Below, in pieces: positions 57,577 to 64,000 of a stretch of 64,000 nt of DNA. The stretch's first letter is position 1, and every line of letters begins with the position of its first letter. The notes below the pieces were generated by a model that saw only the letters and a program-made list of their open reading frames with translations, did no database searches and had not been told where the DNA came from. The stretch comes from Panonychus citri (Eukaryota > Arthropoda > Arachnida > Trombidiformes > Tetranychidae), in NCBI RefSeq assembly GCF_014898815.1, contig NW_026515498.1:1-64000 (forward strand), written 5' to 3'. A program made the position numbers and the translations under genes.

Positions 57577-60500
57577 TTCTGTGGGACGATGAATGACCAC
57601 CATAATCTTCATGGACAATCTTCATCCTTATTCTTTATCATGGAAACATGAACCACCATTTTCTAGTTTTGGTTACACCAGATTCATGAGATTTTTTTTC
57701 TCTGCTTCTTTTCGGGTTTACTCAGCGAAATAAAGATAAAAAACTAAAATGATCCTCTTTTCATAGAAAATACTTGTATGGGTTAGTAAATAGCCTGTGG
57801 ACATTCAACCCATGGGTATTTTCAAGTAGCTATATACTTTTTTCTGCAAACTATACATGAATCAAAAGATCCACGTTTTCCATACCAATCATGATAAAGA
57901 GACTGACAAAGGCAAAGAATTGAGTTCAATAGTTAACATGATGGTTTCCATCAAGATGAGGATGATCATCATCATAGTGGTAAAGATAATGAAAAGATAA
58001 ATCTAGATGATAAAAGAAACTATCAAAGATGAACATGAATCAAGGTTATGAAAATAAGATGATGAAAAGTAGGAAAAAGTTTTCACAAAAGTGAGAGGAA
58101 AACTCTGAATTCTGATAAAAGTTTCATCCTGATTCCATATCATTTTCATTGGCATTTTATCACTCAAACAGTTGCCATGAAATCAAAAGTAAACAGTAAT
58201 TATACTTGAAATTCATGTATATATATACGTTTATATAACTTATCGGTTCATACTCGGAATTTTTTTCATGATAATTTTTCGTTGATGAAGCAATTTCAAT
58301 TTTGTTTCATTTTATCAAATGTTATAACATTTTATTAATAGGAAAAGGAAAACGTAAAACTATAAGTCAATACAAGAGGAAAACGATGAATGAAATTCAT
58401 CCACTCTCAGTACTTTCACTCCCAGAGTTTTATATTATATTGACTCTTGACTTTGATAACTATAAACAAGATATTTGAACAAGGAAAACAAAACTACAAC
58501 ATGATAACAAGAAAGACTTGAATCATTTCACAGAACGAGATTCAATCAGATGATCAGTCTAGTGAGTTGATGTGATACCTTTCTGCCACCAACTCAGCCT
58601 CATCTCGCCAATTCCTGACTACATCCAACAGAAAAGACCCAAAAGTTTGACATTAAATGTCCGTTCAATCAACAATATAAGAGATATAAAATATGAAATA
58701 AAAGTTATTGCCAATGAAAAGCTATCATATTACCGATATAATATCAGGGTGAAAATATATCTACATCTATCTATTATTTTTGTTCCTCTTATAACAATAT
58801 TAACAAAGAAAATGAAAGTAAATATCGATCCATTGGATATAATAAACAATCTCAATGTCTACACAGTTTACCGATTACATTTTATCCTTTTTTTTTCCTC
58901 CTATTCTTTAATAAAATCTTTCAGTTGATCGAATCATCTTGTTATTATTTACTTGAATTTTCATCATGTTCCATCATGTTCATTAGTTTGTACATGAACT
59001 TTTTCCTCAGTGATAAAAGCAACTTGATTATTGATTAGCCAAAGGAATGGATTAGATGTTTATGTTTTTAACATTTTTTTTTCTTCTTCTCTCTTTCATA
59101 AGTTAAATTAGTTTATCATTCACGATGATGAAGATGATGATTACCGTTATTTTCATCATATTTCACTTGATCAATGAATCTCAAGTCAATGACGTTGATT
59201 AGATGTATGATTGATAAGGAAGCTAATATTTTATAGTTAATGGCAATGGAATCAAGATCAATTTCATGAAATAAAAGTGGCAAAGAGAGATAATCTTTAA
59301 GGGGAAGAAAGGGTGTTCGGAAGAGGAAATTCAGGGAATCATCATGATGAAGGATGAAACAGAAAAGAAAACGAGAAAAACTTTGATGGAATAATATGAA
59401 TCGGCCAAGAAGATATTATCATGATTCTGATAGGATGCTGATGATTATGATTATGATGATCTTATAAGAGATGAGGAAAGATCTTTTTCTCAACATAGGT
59501 ATTTATCCATTGTAACTCATTTAGAATCTTCACTCCCACTCCCACTCTCTCTCTCTCTCTCTCTTTCACTCACTAAATGAATGAAACTGAATCATTTTGA
59601 GTGAGAGTAAAAGTCTTTCCTTTTCCTTTACTTCTCATCTTATCTTCTTGATCCTCATCTGATCCCAGGTTTTATCTCCTTTTTGCTGAATCACACATTT
59701 CGCCATATTATTCTTATCTTCATCGATTCCCTGTGTGTGTATCATATTATTTACATGGATTCAGAATAACTCAAATTTTCACCACTTTTTCCCCTTTACT
59801 CTTTAACTGATAAGATTACCATTCAACTATGAGATAAGCTTAATCTTTAGATTATCTTTGCATATCTTATAATAAGTAAAATGACAAATAATATTTGGAT
59901 ATTTAAAGAAAGGGAAAAGGTGAAAATGACTTGAAATAAGATTCTCATGAGAAACTTGAAATCCAAGTAAATGTTGTGTAAGTTTCAAGTGAGCAGATAA
60001 AAGGGAGTAAAACGATGATTAGGATGATTACTATCAAGTTTTTGTTACTCGAATCGATCTCTTAAAATTACGTGAGAAAAGGGAACCAGAGAGAGAGAGA
60101 GAGAGAGAGAGAAAGGGATGAAGATGGAGAAGGAGAAGATAAATCCCTTTTCCTCCCTCTGTTCAGGGCAAATTCAGGGATGAAATAAGAATATTAACTT
60201 TGCCTGTCATTGGATAAGAACCATTTTAACTCGAGAGAAAGAGGACAACATCTGAGTCTGATTGGAACAACATGAAACATGTTAAGATTAATATGTTACC
60301 ATTATAGAGGAAAAGAGGGCGAAAGAAAAAACCTTAGACCCAAAAAAAGATCAATTTAAAGGTCATTTTATGAACAAGAAATTGTCGAAAATGAATAAAA
60401 GTTTTCGAAATTATTTTCAATCAAATGATTTCCATGATCAATTTAAAATAATGTGTCATTTTGTCAACCTTAAGGAATGAACAACATGAGAGTAAGTGAA

Positions 60501-62220
60501 ATAAAAGACTAATCTGAATTTACCATGTAAAAGTTGAAAAATTTTCATCACGAGTTTGAGGTCACATTGAATGAAAAATAGTATTGGTAATAAAAAAAAA
60601 GTTTCTTCCAAGATGAGGGAATCAATTGATAGTATTATCATTATCATCATTCCAATCGTATTCATTCATAGATTCATTGATCAATGTCTTTTTATTACAT
60701 GTATCAACCATCATCATCATCATCATGAATCCTGAGAATCGTTTGGAATTTTTTTTTCATTCCTTCATCCCCTGAAATGGAAGAGGATGAGAAAGAGAGA
60801 GAGAGAGAAATATTCTTAAAGATGAGGATGAAAAAAGTTCCAAATGCTTTGGATTATATAATGTTATTGTTGCCTGATAAAAAACCATTAACAGTAACAA
60901 TGGTTGAGATTTTTTCCTCAATTGCTGAATAAAAAAGAGGTCAAAACATTTTCATACTTTTGCTCAATTGTTATCATGAGAAATTATCATATCATGATAA
61001 TATCATGAATGAGTTGAAATAGTGAAAAATTGACAATCAAATTTCATTACAAAGGATAAAGAGAGGAAATAAAAAAGTTTCCATCTTTTTCATTCAATTG
61101 CTTGTTAATCATTAACAATTGATTTCGATTGGATCAATATTATTACATTTATTTAAATTGTCGAGTGAATTAATTGCGATGACGATTATCGTTAAATTAG
61201 TTTCAATGATCATCATCATCATTCTGATAATCATAATAAATGAATTGTAAGCAATTATTTGTATTAATTTTGAATGGAAAGATGATATTGGGAGAGAGTA
61301 AGAAAAAAGTTCTAATCAGATTCGAGGAAAAGTTAACTTAAATGATAAATGGTTCGAATATAATTTTTTTTTCTTCTTCTTTATCATGATGATGATCACT
61401 TTCTTCATGGTATCATCAATATTGTTCAACATATTAGTGATCTGTTCAATCGTTATCTTTACATGTTTTATCTTACACCTTAATCTTATTTGAGTTTATC
61501 AGTTGACACCATGTTTATATCTTTTAGGAATATCATTGAGTCTTTTTTTCATGGAAAAATGTTATTATTTCATATTCTGTGTGAATATTATGGGAACAAA
61601 TTTTTTACTTCGTCAAGTGCTTTGTCTAAACAATATCAAAGTGTAGACAAACTTCAACATATTGATGATAAGGTTCACTGAATATATTTATATTTCCATG
61701 AGCAGAGAAAAAGTCAAAAAATTTTTCGGATACACTTTTTTTTCATGATACTTTTTGTTTGAGAGCTGATTTGTTGAACTGAACTCTTTTCATCAACTGT
61801 ATCTTCACGTTGCTTGGTTTGATAAACCAAACAATTGAATACAATTCAAGTGAGAATGGAAGTGGGTGAAGACATGGGTGGGAGGATGAAGATGATGATG
61901 ATGGTGAAAAAAGAGAGAGAGAGAGAGAAATGCTAAATGTGAGCAAATGTAAAACTTGAAATGTCATTGAAAGATGAAAATTGAATATCAAAATAGTTGA
62001 ATGATTTCATGATAATCATAAGTAGAAATCACAATGAGAATGGAAAACTGTTCAGTTGAAATAGATAAAGGAATGAATAAGAATAGATATTGAGAGAAAT
62101 GGTGGAAAAATGTTGCTCTTTATTTTCCTCATGTTGAAAAATCGATATGAAAATTTCATTGGAATTGAAACAAAATTGAAACTTTTGTGTATCTGTAATC
62201 GGAAGTTAACAGGGAATCAG

Positions 62221-62271
<51 letters not shown>

Positions 62272-64000
62272 TTCTGTTTCAACAAAAATTCTGGTTAATA
62301 TCTGATTCTATTTACTTTTGTGCTTACTTGATTGTCTCATTGTGTCTCATTAAACATTAGGTGATAATGATTATGATGATGATGCACAAGTGATATTATC
62401 AATTTAAAATGCAAATCAAATGCCAATTAAACATTAGGCCAATTATTCAATCAAAAGATGCAAATGAATTGAATTAATTGTCATTTATCCCATTAGATTG
62501 AGACTATGAATTAATATAACTATTATTATTATTCAAATGATAATGTTGACTAAGATTCATGAGACAGGGTGAAAAAAAAACTCTTTTTTGAAATGATGAT
62601 TATCCTCAAGAAGAAGTTGAAACTTTTTTTCTCACTCATTGCTTGTTATCATTCCCTGCATGTTCATTGTATGTAACCGAGCATGATGAAAATTAAGCTC
62701 AAAATCAAATTTCATGGATAATTACGAGCGATAAGCGGAAAAAGTTGCTTCAGAATTGAGGCTTAAATTGATTGAAATCAAATCGTATCAGATTTTCCAA
62801 TAACGAAAGATAATCAATCTGAAATGTCAACAGAACTTTATTTTTTTTCATTCTCTCCTTCAACCCAACAATTGATAATTAGGTTACGAATATGAATATA
62901 AATTGTTTGAAACTTTCTCTTCTCCATGCATTCATTGAGATCAATTACATTTCCATGTATTATATGAGCTTTTTTTCAACAATCAAGATCATTTCATGGT
63001 GATGATGATAAAAGACAATGTTACATGTCACCAATCAAGATTATATTGTAACTTGAATTGTTATTTTGATTCTTAGGACAATGTGATGATATATATCATT
63101 AGGAACTTCCGGTCAAATCGGAAACAAGTCATCGAGTTTATGAAAAATGATTAGCTGACAATCAATGAATTAATGTTTCATTCATGTAGATTAATTATAA
63201 TTTGATACAAATTGTTGGACGTAATTGTGATTATCAGTTTTGTTCAGACAAATACGTTAATTTAATTGTTATGATTAATTGTTTCCTACTGAAATTCAAT
63301 TAGTTTGGGAAGCAATTTTATGAATGAACAATTAAAAATCCATTAAAATCAATTGTTACAACAATTAATCGATATTTAATTTTGCAGTCTACGATTTTGG
63401 ATTTTGTTTTCACAATTTAATCAACACTTGAATTAATTTTATTTTTCTTGTTTTGATTAAGTAAACTTTTATAAATTTAATTAACAATTTAGATTTTGAT
63501 GTGAAGTGTAACAGGAATAAAAAAGTTAATTCATTTGCAGATATCAACAATTACTTTTTCATGATACAGTTTATTTTGTCTTGATGGTGATGAACAGCAA
63601 TTAACATTAACCAGTTTCCGGTTTCATCAATGATTTAAGGTGAAAATCAAGAAGATTATCTCTGGTTAATGATTAAAGTTAACGAGCTTTAGTCTTATCG
63701 ATGATTATCATTTGGTTATCATGTAATTTTCTGTTGTTACTCTTGTTTTTATCATGAGAACAGGAAAAAGGAATGTGTTCAGCAGAGAGGAGAAACATGG
63801 TCAAGGTAAATGAGTTTGAAGATGCTACTGGGAGTAAAAAGGGAGGGAGAGAGAGAGAGAAATGAGGATGAGGATGGATGCTGAATGTTAGGAGGAAGGG
63901 AGGGGTTGATGGGGTGGGGATGCTTGTTATTGATGCAGTGAGATAAATGGTATCATTTGGGCAAAAGGAGATGAACTGACGCCTCAAAATAGGAAATAAC
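57577..64000. other. AT-rich stretch right of the Polinton, no supportable gene
   Basis: Sequence of the same AT-rich, ATGATG-laden type as left of the element. The longest frame (58572-58928, plus, 118 codons) has mixed hydrophobic composition without a domain, promoter or matching splice sites, and I do not call it. Short (GA)/(CT) tracts occur at about 59543-59563, 60089-60113 and 61911-61928. Confidence 0.5.
62223..62265. repeat. (TC)n microsatellite
   Basis: Uninterrupted 43-bp TC run. Confidence 0.95.

Noticed and set aside
58572..58928. 118-codon plus-strand frame
   Set aside because: No recognisable domain, promoter or splice context; composition like the flanking AT-rich DNA.

Overview
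This is AT-rich eukaryotic DNA, most likely from an arthropod. The clearest host gene is a D1-like dopamine receptor (Dop1R1 type), encoded without introns on the minus strand at 32898-34364. Long stretches without genes, many (GA)n and (ATG)n tracts, GT-AG introns and short inverted-repeat transposons fit a small arthropod genome. A mite or other chelicerate is a guess that the sequence alone cannot settle.

Layout. 1-12.3 kb: AT-rich, no supportable gene. 12.39-13.64 kb (minus): a two-exon gene for a small secreted glycine-rich peptide, with TATA box and poly(A) signal. 13.7-20 kb: nothing convincing. 20-22.5 kb: TATA boxes, a candidate non-coding first exon with a good splice donor, and two overlapping small ORFs. 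23.3-25.7 kb: two related TIR elements of PIF/Harbinger character. 26.6-28.1 kb: duplicated fragments and an orphan ORF. 28.33-28.68 kb: a 346-bp MITE with 92-bp arms. 32.9-34.4 kb: the dopamine receptor. 34.4-43.5 kb: no gene, several long (GA)n tracts.

The main feature is a complete but decayed Polinton/Maverick at 43582-57570 (13,989 bp), bounded by inverted repeats of about 300-355 bp and a perfect 6-bp target duplication, AGTGAC. The plus-strand left block runs: PC4-like remnant, packaging ATPase, small basic GGFL protein, a short conserved protein, chromodomain integrase, penton-like minor capsid protein, a small YQRG-type basic protein, double-jelly-roll major capsid protein and adenovirus-type protease. 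Genes are packed with gaps of a few bases or overlaps. The minus strand holds protein-primed DNA polymerase B with a long N-terminal extension (Cys-rich start after a one-codon exon, SUMO-interaction-like motifs, 18-residue repeats, C2H2 finger). Most ORFs carry frameshifts or stops, so this is a fossil copy.

The right arm (55.0-57.3 kb) is the least ordinary part. A 74-bp tandem array with five TTACGTAA palindromes and repeated ATTGG boxes lies between two divergent TATA promoters. Beyond it are an unknown spliced gene (plus), a degenerate two-repeat TATA-binding-protein-like gene (minus), and a dUTPase (minus) lacking its glycine-rich motif V and possibly followed by an acidic linker and membrane anchor. 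A virus-like element with its own TBP-like factor, a possible PC4-like coactivator and a repeated promoter/enhancer suggests self-encoded control of transcription; that is inference. 57.6-64 kb: AT-rich, no supportable gene.
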